DNA of 64,000 nt from RH-AL1 sp965198715 (GTDB lineage: Bacteria > Pseudomonadota > Alphaproteobacteria > Rhizobiales > Beijerinckiaceae): positions 682,001 to 746,000 of the forward strand of contig CBDAPV010000002.1 of NCBI GenBank assembly GCA_965198715.1. Direction: 5' to 3'. How positions within the stretch are numbered: the stretch's first letter is position 1; every line of letters begins with the position of its first letter. This document shows positions 9,188-17,757 of the stretch, in pieces. The notes under the pieces are model-generated. The model was not told where the DNA came from. It did no database searches and saw nothing but the letters and a program-made list of their open reading frames with translations. Made by a program: the position numbers and the translations under genes.

Positions 9188-10023
9188 CTAGGTTGTGTGA
9201 GCGGGTTTGATCAAGATGAGTCCGGCTGCGAAGGATACGTGAGAGCGGTAATGCTTCTCGGTCTTTTCGCAGCGTAGGGCGATGCGTTTGAAACGTTTAA
9301 GCTTCCCTCCAGTCGCCACTCCACCATGCTTTGCATGGGCGGAGCCTCTGGCTCCTTCCGTCCATGGTTCGCTCGATCCGCCCGCGTGCATTGTAGAGCG
9401 TCCTGGGGAAGATCTTGGGCTTGGCAAGCGTCGTCGAGCGGTGGGGAATGACTGGGCAGATGCCGCGGTCGCGGGCGGCCTTCCGGTTGGCTTTGGCATC
9501 GTAGCCCCCCGGATCAAGTCCGGGGCAGGCTCTTGTCGGTCATCGCCGAGCGCGGGACGATGCCGGAGGAGGATCTCGAATTGCGGGCTGTCGTTCGCCT
9601 CGCCGCCGGTCAGATGGAAACCGAGAGGGTATCATCGAGATCGCTCTTGAGGCGGATTTTCGTCAAGAAGCCGCTGCGCGCGCGGCCGAGGGCCTGACCC
9701 TCTCGCCCCTTTTTGCGCCGGCGGCGGAGACATGTGCGCGCACCACGGTCGAACCGAACATCTGCACGAGGTGGGCGCTCGGGCTCAAGGCCGCCAGCGC
9801 GTCGGAGAACGCCTCGAACATGCCGCTGTCGCTCAGCCGCGAGAAGCGCTTTCACACGCTGTTCCAATTACCGAACCGTTCGGGCAGCCGGCGCCAGGCG
9901 ACGTTCTCGATGGTGAAGAAGTGCATCGCTCCAGGAAAGACGATCGTCGCGACCTTTGTCCCCGCGTCGCGACTGGCAGGCGTGAAACACCTCGAGAACC
10001 AGCTCCCAGTCCTTATCCGTCAT
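9188..10023 (-). pseudogene. IS5-family (IS427-like) transposase, frameshifted
   Basis: The minus strand starts at the ATG at 10023 with MTDKDWELVLEVFHACQSRRGDKG, the conserved start of this transposase group, and ends at 9188 with KLKRFKRIALRCEKT..FAAGLILIKPAHTT. Between them the coding is split over several frames: HHRERRLAPAARTVR, FEAFSDALAALSPSAHL-like pieces, and GQALGRARSGFLTKIRLKSDLD. No active transposase is possible. The element ends were not resolved. Its stop codon coincides with the CTAG that flanks the IS701 remnant, so the second element inserted there. Confidence 0.8.
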
Positions 10024-10117
10024 TCCTGTCAGCACGATCGGTCTCCTTGGAACCGACCCGCTATGAATCACCGATCAGACCTGATCGAAATCCCTGTCAG
10101 CCAACCGTCCACATGAC

Positions 10118-10516
10118 CTAATGGTCCAACGCCAGCTCGAAGACCGCCGGAATGTGGCGGGGCAGTCGCCACGGCGCTAGGAAGAGGGCGTCGGCACGAT
10201 AGATGAGGCCGGCGTCGGCTCGCAGCCGTGACACGAAGGCGCGAGCGGCCCGCGCCATGCGCCGCCGCTTGGTAGCGTCGAGGCTGGCAGCGGCGAGATC
10301 GAGCGAGGACCGCACCTTCACTTCTACGAAGGCGATGGTGCGTCCGCGCTGCGCGACGATGTCGATCTCGCCGCCATTCGCGCTGTAGCGCCGCGCCAGG
10401 ATGCGCCAGCCGGTCAGTCGCAGGTAGAGCACGGCGATGCGCTCGCCTCCGTGGCCGGCCCGATGCGCCTTGCGCCGGCGTCGCGTGGCGGCGGCTCGGC
10501 GTTGGTCCGCCGCCAT
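10118..10516 (-). CDS. YraN family protein (UPF0102, nuclease-like fold)
   Basis: A 132-residue basic protein with the YraN core: GERIAVLYLRLTGWRILARRY, then GGEIDIVAQRGRTIAFVEVKVR, which holds the D and E-x-K residues of the restriction-nuclease-like site. The cellular role is unsettled. It lies directly behind rsmI, with the rsmI TAG at 10517-10519 next to the YraN ATG at 10514-10516, so the two are surely cotranscribed. In many alphaproteobacteria gshB follows. Here the next sequence downstream is IS debris. Confidence 0.9.
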   Translation of the reverse strand: MAADQRRAAATRRRRKAHRAGHGGERIAVLYLRLTGWRILARRYSANGGEIDIVAQRGRTIAFVEVKVRSSLDLAAASLDATKRRRMARAARAFVSRLRADAGLIYRADALFLAPWRLPRHIPAVFELALDH

Positions 10517-11419
10517 CTATCCGCGTCCTTGAGCGGCGGTAAGCTCCAGCGCACGCGCATACACCTTGCGACGCGGCTGCCCGGTTTCGCCCGAGACTAC
10601 GGCGGCGGCATCCTTGACCGAATGGGTCTCGAGCGCCGCGCGCAGGCGGGCATCGAGAGCCTCGCCGTCCAGCGCTGGCGCTTCGTAGGGCGGCGGCCCG
10701 ACCAGGACCACGATCTCGCCGCGCAGAGGCTCGCCCGCGGCCAGCTCAGCGGCGAGCGCGTGCAGCGTTCCGCGTTTCACCGCCTCGAACATCTTTGTTA
10801 GCTCGCGCGCGACCGCGGCGTCGCGGGCGCCGAGCACCGCGGCGAGGTCCTCCATCGTTTCGGTGAGGCGGCGCGACGATTCGAAGATCACCAGCGTGCC
10901 AGGCACGCCTGCGATCGCGGCGATGCGCTGCCGCCGCGCCGCGCTTTTGGGCGGCAAAAAACCCTCGAAGAAGAAGCGACTGGTCGGCAACCCGGCAACC
11001 ACCAATCCGGCCAGCACCGCCGAAGGTCCCGGTACGGACGTAACGGCGATGTCGCGGGCCAAGGCTGCGCCGACCAGGCGAAAGCCGGGGTCGGAAACGA
11101 GCGGCGTTCCCGCGTCGGAGACCAGCGCCAGCGCCTGCCCGGCCTCCAGTCGCGCCATGAGCTGCGGGCGCACCGCGTCGGCATTGTGTTCGTGGTAGGC
11201 GAAAAGCGGCGTGGTGATCCCGTAATGCGCCAGCAGGGTCCTGGTCACTCGCGTGTCCTCGGCCACTACGAGGTCGGCCGCCGCCAGCGTCGACAGGGCG
11301 CGGAAGGAGATGTCGCCGAGGTTACCGATCGGGGTCGCGACCACGTGGAGACCGGGCCGGATCGATTCGGCCTCGGCCTTGAGGCCGAAGGCGGTGTAGG
11401 ACGAAGGCTCATCGTTCAT
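10517..11419 (-). CDS. rsmI: 16S rRNA (cytidine(1402)-2'-O)-methyltransferase
   Basis: SAM-dependent tetrapyrrole-methylase-fold enzyme that 2'-O-methylates C1402 in the decoding centre of 16S rRNA. The product is 300 residues. The start segment LHVVATPIGNLGDISFRAL, the VAEDTRVTRTLLAHYGI block and SVPGPSAVLAGLVVAGLPTSRFFFEGFLP are all characteristic. The frame is open upstream to 11560, but the ATG at 11419 gives the usual length and start. It is divergent from the lipoprotein gene beginning at 11670, an arrangement common in this class (PBP-activator-like lipoprotein / rsmI / yraN). Confidence 0.95.
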   Translation of the reverse strand: MNDEPSSYTAFGLKAEAESIRPGLHVVATPIGNLGDISFRALSTLAAADLVVAEDTRVTRTLLAHYGITTPLFAYHEHNADAVRPQLMARLEAGQALALVSDAGTPLVSDPGFRLVGAALARDIAVTSVPGPSAVLAGLVVAGLPTSRFFFEGFLPPKSAARRQRIAAIAGVPGTLVIFESSRRLTETMEDLAAVLGARDAAVARELTKMFEAVKRGTLHALAAELAAGEPLRGEIVVLVGPPPYEAPALDGEALDARLRAALETHSVKDAAAVVSGETGQPRRKVYARALELTAAQGRG

Positions 11420-11669
11420 CGCGGCATCGCAGCAGCTTTGCGAAGAGCCGGCAAGCCGAAGGTGGCAATTGCCTCCGGTTGCGACGTGGTGCGTGGGTCG
11501 TGTTCCGGCCTGCGCTGGCTGCGGAGAACGAGGTTGTTCACCGCTGTCCGCGCCGGCCATCTTTTGGGCGCAGGATGTTGATCTTTCTTCAAATGACGCG
11601 GCGTGCGACCAAGATCTTTCCGTTCATGGAGCATGTCCGGCGGCGCGGGGCCGGGCTCGAGGATACTTC

Positions 11670-12911
11670 TTGGACCTTAATCGATCGAAGCTGTTCGGCA
11701 TCGTCGCCGGTGCCGTTTTGGCTGCCGGGCTCGACGGCTGCGGCTCGACGGTCGGCAGCGGCCCTGGCAAGATCGCCGGCGATCCCGACGTATCGCTGAA
11801 GGCACCCGTCGGCAAGGTGACATCGTCGGCGCTGCCGGGCGTGGCAGGAGGGGCGGCCGGCCCCGACGCCATCGGCTCCGGGCCGGTCAAGGTGGCCTTG
11901 ATCCTGCCGCTGACGTCGCCCAACGGCCAGCCGAGCCTTGTCGGTCAGTCGCTGCGAAACGCCGCCGATCTCGCCTACGCCGATTCCGCCTCCAACGACG
12001 TCACACTTATGGTGCGCGACGACCATTCCAGCCCCGATGGCGCCCGCGACGCCGCTACGCAGGCGCTGTCCGACGGCGCCGAAATCGTCATCGGTCCTCT
12101 GTTCGCCCCCGACGTACGCGAAGTCTCGAAGGTGGTGCGCGGCGCCGGTAAGCCCATGATCGCCTTCTCCACCGACACGTCGGCGGCCGCGCACGGCTCC
12201 TACCTGCTGTCATTCCTCATCGAGAGCTACGTCGATCGCATAGTCGATTACGCCGCCACGCGCGGCAAGAAGTCGGCGGCGGCGCTGATCCCCGACAACG
12301 ATTACGGTCGCGTCGCCGATGCCGAGTTCCAGGCCGAAACCGCCAAGCGCGGGATTCGCGTTCTCGGCATTGAACATTATTCCTCCGCGACCCGCGAGGC
12401 GGCGTTGCAGAAGATTGCCGCGCTCGGCGAAGGCATTGATATGCTGTTCATCCCCGAACAGGCCGACGCCATGCCGGCGATGTCGACCGCGCTGAACAGC
12501 GCCGGGATCAATCCCAAGCGCGTGCAGATCCTCGGCACCGGACTGTGGAACGACGCCCGCGTGTTGACGCTGCCCGCTCTGCAGGGCGCCTGGTTCGCTG
12601 CTCCGGAGAACGGCGGCTTTAACGCCTTCGCTGGCCGTTATCGCGCCAAGTACAACACCGATCCCACCCGCATCGCGACACTTTCCTACGATGCCGTGTC
12701 CCTCGTCGCAGCCCTTGCACGGTCGCAGGGTACGCAGCGCTTTTCCGACAACGTGCTCTTAAATCGTTCTGGCTTCTCGGGTGCCGATGGCGTCTTTCGC
12801 TTCCGCGGTGATGGGCTCAACGACCGCGGCCTCGCCGTGCTGCAGATCAACAACGGGAAAGCCGTACCGGTCAGCCCCGCGCCCAAGACGTTTCCGCCCT
12901 CGGCGACTTAG
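11670..12911 (+). CDS. Periplasmic-binding-type lipoprotein (penicillin-binding protein activator / LivK-like)
   Basis: A 413-residue protein of the type I periplasmic-binding fold (Peripla_BP_6). Start is taken as TTG at 11670, preceded by GAGGA at 11659-11663. It gives a short N-terminus followed by a hydrophobic stretch and a possible lipobox (LAAGLDGC, Cys near residue 21). The mature part begins GPVKVALILPLTSPNGQ, and later segments VIGPLFAPDVREVSKVVRGAGKPMIAFSTD and LGTGLWND match LpoA/YraM-like proteins of alphaproteobacteria. Its position opposite rsmI-yraN supports a cell-wall-related role over amino-acid uptake. No ABC transporter genes are nearby. Confidence 0.82.
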   Translation: MDLNRSKLFGIVAGAVLAAGLDGCGSTVGSGPGKIAGDPDVSLKAPVGKVTSSALPGVAGGAAGPDAIGSGPVKVALILPLTSPNGQPSLVGQSLRNAADLAYADSASNDVTLMVRDDHSSPDGARDAATQALSDGAEIVIGPLFAPDVREVSKVVRGAGKPMIAFSTDTSAAAHGSYLLSFLIESYVDRIVDYAATRGKKSAAALIPDNDYGRVADAEFQAETAKRGIRVLGIEHYSSATREAALQKIAALGEGIDMLFIPEQADAMPAMSTALNSAGINPKRVQILGTGLWNDARVLTLPALQGAWFAAPENGGFNAFAGRYRAKYNTDPTRIATLSYDAVSLVAALARSQGTQRFSDNVLLNRSGFSGADGVFRFRGDGLNDRGLAVLQINNGKAVPVSPAPKTFPPSAT

Positions 12912-13027
12912 CGCGTTCAGCATCGGACAGGGCTGGGATCAGCCACCGGCGTATGCGATAGTCGGAGCGGACGGCGATGCGGCCGACGTTAACGCTACGT
13001 AAATCTTCTTACCGTAGTGTCTTATCC

Positions 13028-13189
13028 ATGACCTTCCTGCATAGTTTCCGGAAGAACGAAAGCGGTGCGACGTTCATCGAGTACTCGCTGATCGCGGGCT
13101 TCATCGCCATCGTCATCGTCGGAGCGCTCGGGTCGATCGGCACGAAGCTCGTTCTAAAATTCCAGAGCGTCTCGAACGGCTTTTCGTAA
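13028..13189 (+). CDS. Flp/Fap-type pilin
   Basis: A 53-residue protein with the Flp pilin pattern: a short basic leader (TFLHSFRKNESG), then ATFIEYSLIAGFIAIVIVGALGSIGTKL with the conserved Glu-Tyr pair at the start of the hydrophobic helix. Cleavage by a CpaA-type prepilin peptidase would occur after the Gly. It is normally the subunit of a tight-adherence pilus, but no cpa/tad genes are present in the window, so this is a solitary pilin gene. ATG at 13028 is the only sensible start. Confidence 0.85.
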   Translation: MTFLHSFRKNESGATFIEYSLIAGFIAIVIVGALGSIGTKLVLKFQSVSNGFS

Positions 13190-13224
13190 ACAGCGGCCGG
13201 TTGCCTGCGTTTTACGATGTGAGA

Positions 13225-13905
13225 TCACGCCATCTCGCCGCGCGCGATCAGCCCGGCACGGCGGATCGCGTCGATATGGCCCTTGTAGCGGCTGGGCCCA
13301 TCGCGGAACACGGCGCTGCCGGCGACGAGGCGGTTGGCGCCCGCCGCGACCAGAGCCTCCGCATTGGTCGCATCGACACCGCCATCGACCTCGATATCGA
13401 CCGGACGGCCCGCGATCATCGCGTGTACCGCCCGCACCTTCTCAATGCAGAAAGGCAGGAAACTCTGGCCGCCGAAGCCGGGATTGACGGTCATGACCAG
13501 CACGAGATCGGCGGCCTCGAGCAGGTCGCGCACGGCCTCCACCGGAGTGCCTGGATTTATAGCCACGCCAGCGGCGCAGCCGAGCGCGCGGATCGTCTGC
13601 AGCGAGCGGTGGACGTGCGGTCCGGCCTCGGCGTGCACGATGATCGAGGTGGCGCCGGTCTGTGCGAAAGCTTCGAGGTAGGGGTCGGCCGGCGCGATCA
13701 TCAGGTGGACGTCGAGGGGCTTGTCGGTGTGCGGGCGCATCGCCTTCACCACGCCGGGTCCGAAGGTGATGTTGGGCACGAAATGGCCGTCCATCACGTC
13801 GAGGTGCAGCACGTCGGCGCCGGCCTCCACCACGGCGCGCACCTCTTCGGCCAGCCGGGAAAAGTCGGCGGAGAGGATCGAGGGGAGGATCTGCAGCGGT
13901 CTCAT
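13225..13905 (-). CDS. rpe: Ribulose-phosphate 3-epimerase
   Basis: TIM-barrel metalloenzyme interconverting ribulose 5-phosphate and xylulose 5-phosphate in the pentose-phosphate and Calvin pathways. The 226-residue product shows PSILSADFSRL, HLDVMDGHFVPNITFGP with the catalytic Asp and His, DVHLMI, VNPGFGGQSF, IEVDGGV with the second catalytic Asp, and the phosphate-binding VAGSAVF. Length is standard. It stands between the Flp pilin gene (convergent) and the LysR gene (same strand, about 50 bases upstream). Confidence 0.96.
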   Translation of the reverse strand: MRPLQILPSILSADFSRLAEEVRAVVEAGADVLHLDVMDGHFVPNITFGPGVVKAMRPHTDKPLDVHLMIAPADPYLEAFAQTGATSIIVHAEAGPHVHRSLQTIRALGCAAGVAINPGTPVEAVRDLLEAADLVLVMTVNPGFGGQSFLPFCIEKVRAVHAMIAGRPVDIEVDGGVDATNAEALVAAGANRLVAGSAVFRDGPSRYKGHIDAIRRAGLIARGEMA

Positions 13906-13954
13906 GTGCGCCGCCTATCACGCGCCTTGACGTCAGGCGAGCCCGAGCCAAAGC

Positions 13955-14824
13955 TCAGGTGCCCCGCCCCGCTATGCCGCGCGTGCGGCTCATGATGGCG
14001 GCCGCGAGTTCGGCGATTGGCGCGGGCGAGCTGCGTGCGTGGCGCAGCAGAATAAAGTCGAGCGTGCCGAGACTCGGCAGGGCGTCGGGCGGCAGCACGG
14101 CGAGGCTCGCCGGCACCAGGCTTTTGGCCAGCACCATGATGCCGAGCCCGGCTCGCGTGGCGGCGACGAGGCCGCTCAGCGAGTCGCTGGTGCAAGCGAG
14201 CCGCCAGCCGATGTCGGCGCGCGACAGCGTGTCGAGGACCACGGTGCGCGTCAGGCTGGGCGGCGGATAGGAAATCAGTGGTAGGCCGCCGCCGCGAACC
14301 ATGTCCTCGCGCCAATGGCTGGGTCTGCCGACCCAGGCGATGGAGTCGCGCCATACGAGATCGCCGCGCTCCTCGCCTGTCCAGCGCTTACAGCAGACGA
14401 GGTCGAGCTCGCCGTTGTCGAAGCGGTGGATCAGCGTCGAGGACAGCGCGACGGTGAGTTCGAGGTCGATCTCGGGATGGTGGCGGGTAAAGCGCTCCAG
14501 CACCTCGGGGAGAAAGGTCAATACCAGATCCTCGGTGGCGCCGAAGCGCAGCCGGCCGCGGGCGCGGGTGCCGGCGAAGAACTGCTCCGCGCGTCCGGTC
14601 GTCTCTAGGATGAGGCGGGCATAGCCGATCAGAGCCTCGCCGTCAGCCGTCAAGGTCACGGAGTGAGTGTCGCGCACGAAAAGCTGGCGGCCGAGATGCT
14701 GCTCGAGCCGACGGACGTGGTCGCTCACGGTGGATTGGCGCATGGCCAGCTTGCGACTGGTTTCGGAAAAGCTGTTGCCTTCCGCGATGACGAGAAAGGT
14801 CTTGAGGAGGACGGGATCGAGCAT
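13955..14824 (-). CDS. LysR-family transcriptional regulator
   Basis: A 289-residue regulator. The winged HTH occupies residues 5-62 (LLKTFLVIAEGNSFSETSRKL, STVSDHVRRLEQHLGRQLF), followed by a substrate-binding domain (RGRLRFGATEDLVLTFLPEVLERF..HHPEIDLEL). The effector is unknown. It is divergent from the bicupin gene at 14969, with a palindromic T-N11-A site in the shared intergenic region, so it most likely controls that gene. It is adjacent to rpe on the same strand. Confidence 0.9.
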   Translation of the reverse strand: MLDPVLLKTFLVIAEGNSFSETSRKLAMRQSTVSDHVRRLEQHLGRQLFVRDTHSVTLTADGEALIGYARLILETTGRAEQFFAGTRARGRLRFGATEDLVLTFLPEVLERFTRHHPEIDLELTVALSSTLIHRFDNGELDLVCCKRWTGEERGDLVWRDSIAWVGRPSHWREDMVRGGGLPLISYPPPSLTRTVVLDTLSRADIGWRLACTSDSLSGLVAATRAGLGIMVLAKSLVPASLAVLPPDALPSLGTLDFILLRHARSSPAPIAELAAAIMSRTRGIAGRGT

Positions 14825-14846
14825 GGACCGCCGGGTTCGCCGTCTT

Positions 14847-14861
14847 ATCGAAAATTTCGAT
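14847..14861. promoter_or_regulatory. Probable LysR operator
   Basis: ATCGAAAATTTCGAT is a perfect inverted repeat with a one-base centre and fits the T-N11-A LysR consensus exactly. It lies 23 bases before the LysR start codon and about 108 bases before the bicupin start, in the 144-base divergent region. Confidence 0.6.
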
Positions 14862-14968
14862 GGCCGATAACTTTATTTAGGGTCTACCAGCCTCCGGCAT
14901 CTAGTTCCACCTTCTCTCACCGCGCCAACGCTGGGCACTCGGCCGAGCGGGCAGGGAAGAGGAACATC

Positions 14969-16180
14969 ATGGATAACAGCAGCAGGCGCGCCTTTCTAGG
15001 CAACGCGGCGCTCGGCGCCGGCGGTCTAGTCGCGCTGGCGGGGAGCGCCCACGCCGATCCCGGGCCTGGGAGCCTGGGAGATAAGGGCAAGCCGGGGCAG
15101 GGCGGCACGGCCCTGGATTCCGTCCAATTACCGACTGGGGCTACCGTGGCCTACCACGATCCCGCCGATGTCGGCGCCATGCCCGACTTCCACTACGCTT
15201 TGGATGCGACCGCACCGAAGATCACGAGCGGCGGCTGGGCCAAGGAGGCGACGGTCCACCACTTTCCGATCGCCAAGGGTCTTGCCGCGGTCCACATGTT
15301 CCTTGATGCCGGCGCAGCGCGCGAGCTGCACTGGCACGCCATCGCCGCCGAATGGGCCTACGTTCTCGACGGCCAGTGCCAGACCGTGGTGCTGACGCCG
15401 GAGGGCACCAGCGAGATCAACAACTACAAGCCTGGTGACCTGTGGTTCTTCCCCAAGGGTCACGGCCACGCCATCCAGACCATCGGCGATAAGCCCTGCC
15501 ACTTCCTGCTGTCGTTTGACAACGGCGCCTTCTCCGAGCACGGCACCTTCTCGATCACCGACTGGATCAACGTCACGCCCAAGGAGATGCTGGCGCTTGA
15601 CTTCGGCATTCCGAAAGACGCGTTCGACGCCTTTCCAAAGGGCGAGACCTATATACAGGCCGGTCCGATCGTGCCGGTGTCGGAGGCTCTTGACGCGCCC
15701 TGGCCAAAGGAGTCGACCCACAAGTTCCGCCTGCTTAACGATCCGCGCGCGGTACGTGACTTCGACGGCGGCGAGTTCCGCCTGGCGACCGTCGACGAAT
15801 GGCCGGTTTCGAAAGGCATGTCGGGTGGACGCATGGTCATTAAGCCCGGCCAGATGCGAAAGCTGCACTGGAACGTCAACGCCAACGAATTTCACTATTA
15901 CCTCAAGGGCAAGGGGCAGGTGGCGATGTTCGGCTCGGGCGGACGCGGCAAGGTGGCGGAGTTCAACCCCGGCGATGTCGCCTACATCCCTCAGGGCTTC
16001 GGCCATGCCATCAAGAACGTCGGCAACGAGGATCTCGTAATGATCCAGACCTGGGACAGCGGCAAGTTCGAGGAGATCGACCTCAACAAGTGGGTTCAGT
16101 CAAGCCCGAAGTATTTGCTCTCCAACAACTTCACCGGCGTACCCGGCTCGACCATCCAGGAGATGAAGCAGCAGGCCTGA
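14969..16180 (+). CDS. Bicupin, oxalate decarboxylase-like, Tat-exported
   Basis: A 403-residue bicupin resembling OxdC, which converts oxalate to formate and CO2 with Mn. A Tat-type signal (SSRRAFLGNAALGAGGL) precedes the domains. Cupin 1 has H121, H123, E128 and H167 as metal ligands, and a lid segment SEHGT at 189-193 that keeps the Glu of the OxdC lid (SENST). Cupin 2 reads LHWNVNANEFHYY, so the second His ligand is replaced by Asn302, while H300, E307 and H346 remain. The second site may be weak or empty. Start at ATG 14969 is preceded by GAAGAGGA. Decarboxylase versus another oxalate or acid activity is an inference from cupin 1. Confidence 0.82.
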   Translation: MDNSSRRAFLGNAALGAGGLVALAGSAHADPGPGSLGDKGKPGQGGTALDSVQLPTGATVAYHDPADVGAMPDFHYALDATAPKITSGGWAKEATVHHFPIAKGLAAVHMFLDAGAARELHWHAIAAEWAYVLDGQCQTVVLTPEGTSEINNYKPGDLWFFPKGHGHAIQTIGDKPCHFLLSFDNGAFSEHGTFSITDWINVTPKEMLALDFGIPKDAFDAFPKGETYIQAGPIVPVSEALDAPWPKESTHKFRLLNDPRAVRDFDGGEFRLATVDEWPVSKGMSGGRMVIKPGQMRKLHWNVNANEFHYYLKGKGQVAMFGSGGRGKVAEFNPGDVAYIPQGFGHAIKNVGNEDLVMIQTWDSGKFEEIDLNKWVQSSPKYLLSNNFTGVPGSTIQEMKQQA

Positions 16181-16190
16181 TCGTCGTTGA

Positions 16191-16212
16191 GCCCGGCGGG
16201 ATTCCGCCGGGC
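16191..16212 (+). terminator. Terminator-like hairpin after the bicupin gene
   Basis: Perfect 9-base stem GCCCGGCGG/CCGCCGGGC with a GATT loop, starting 11 bases past the stop codon. No good U tract follows, so termination strength is uncertain. Confidence 0.55.
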
Positions 16213-16253
16213 CTCCGCCTAAAATGCGCGGGGAACCGTGGTGGAGAGGCGGA

Positions 16254-17326
16254 ATGCAGGCCGACCGACGCGGCATTCTCGGCGGATTGGCCGCCCGCCC
16301 CGACGATCCTGATCCGTTGACGGGCTTCCGCTACGCGCTGGACGCGGCAGCGCCGACGATCACGAGCGGGGGCTGGGCGAAGCACGTGACAGTGCGTCGT
16401 TTCCCCGTGGCTCGCGGCATCTCGGGCGTGCACATGTTCCTAATCCGGGCAGCTCGCGAGAGCTGCACTGGCACTCGCTCGCCGACGAGTGGGCCTTTGT
16501 GATCGACGGGCATTGCCAGACGGTGGTGTCCACGCCGCAGGGCACGAGCGAGATCAACAATTACGAACCGGGCGACCTTTGGTGTTTTCCGAAGGGCCAT
16601 GGCCACGCAATCCAGACGATCGGCGACAAGCCCTGCCACTTTATCCTCGCCTTCAACGACGGCGAAGAATCGCCCGAGTTCGGCACGTTCGGCATCACCG
16701 ACTGGATCAGCGTCACGCCCAAGGATTGGCTGGCGCAGAACTTCGGTATGCCGGAAGAGCGCTTTGACGCCTTTCCTAGGGGCGAAGTCTATATTGAGTC
16801 CGGTCCGATACTGCAGGCCTCCGAAGCGCTCGAAGCGCCGTGGCCGAAAGCATCGACCCCTAAGTTCGCACTCGGCAGAAGTTCCGCCGCGGCGCGCGCC
16901 TTCTCCGGAGGGAGCTTCCGGCTTGCGACGGTGGAGGAACGGTCGATCTCGACCGGCATGTGCGGCGGGCTAATTACGATTCGGCCAGGCGCGATGCTCG
17001 GTCTTCATTGGCATCCTAACAGCAACGAGTGGAACTACGTGCTCGCCGGCCGCGCGGAGGTGGCGCTCTACGGCGCGCAAGGCCGCGGGCTGGTGGAAGC
17101 GTTCGCCCCGGGCGACGTGGCCTATTTCCCGCGAGGTTTCGGGCACGCGATCCGCAACATCGGCACCGAGCCGCTCGTGGTCGTGCAGGTGTGAGACAAC
17201 GGCCGTTTCGAGGAGATCACGCTGGCTGGCTGGATCGCGTCGACACCGCCGGAACTCCTCGCCGCCACCTTCCCCGGCGTTCCGCTGGCGACGCTCGCAC
17301 ACCTTCGGGTCCGCTCCCACGCTTAG
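16254..17326 (+). pseudogene. Second bicupin oxalate-decarboxylase-like gene, broken
   Basis: Paralogue of the preceding gene, without its signal peptide. It starts at ATG 16254 behind a GGAGAGGCGG ribosome site. A frameshift near 16447 breaks the first metal-binding motif (the other frame would read SSRELHWHSLADEW). The second frame resumes and continues to TGA at 17192-17194. That TGA falls where the paralogue has Trp (IQTWDSGKFEEI against VQV-stop-DNGRFEEI), and the frame then stays open to TAG at 17324. Cupin 2 keeps the canonical GLHWHPNSNEW. At least two lesions make loss of function likely. Confidence 0.8.
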
Positions 17327-17757
17327 ATCGTGCATCTTGCGCAACTTCAAGAAGTATTGCTAACAACTACAATGAACGCTAGGTGAATGGTGTTTCTAAA
17401 TTGCAGAAGGCTAATACTACTCGCGTCTATCCACGGCCAAGCGGACTTTGTATGCAAGTACAGTCTTCGGCGAGGCGTACCGTGATGCGTGAACGTAGTC
17501 CCAGCAGGATGATCCGGCTCCTGGCGCGGATTGGCCGGCGCGCGCAGCAAAGGCTGAAGGCCGAGGATAGCAGGCACGAGCCTCATTGCGGTCCAATTGC
17601 GGCGTTGCCTATAGTCGGTCAAGCTCAAGTCGATGTTCCGATACGATCGGCGAGCGGAGCCGACACGATCCGAGGTGCTGCCTCGCCAAACTAGCAGCAA
17701 GGCCGTCCAATCAGCCGCCGAACCGAGCTGAACTCGACCAATAAGCCATTGGTCTTT
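17327..17757. other. Intergenic stretch without recognisable gene
   Basis: About 430 bases between the broken bicupin and mntH. The open frames here (for example 17383-17694 plus) have no family resemblance and no ribosome site. No RNA gene or repeat could be recognised. The base composition is somewhat less GC-rich around 17340-17480. Confidence 0.4.

Noticed and set aside
2395..17194. TGA read as tryptophan to explain the interrupted genes
   Set aside because: Many intact genes here end in TGA at the family-typical place (valS, hpnC, hpnD, the caspase-like gene), and one of the interruptions is a TAA.
17383..17694. 103-codon plus-strand ORF in the gap before mntH
   Set aside because: No ribosome site, no hydrophobic or domain pattern, and the codon third positions are not GC-rich as in real genes here.
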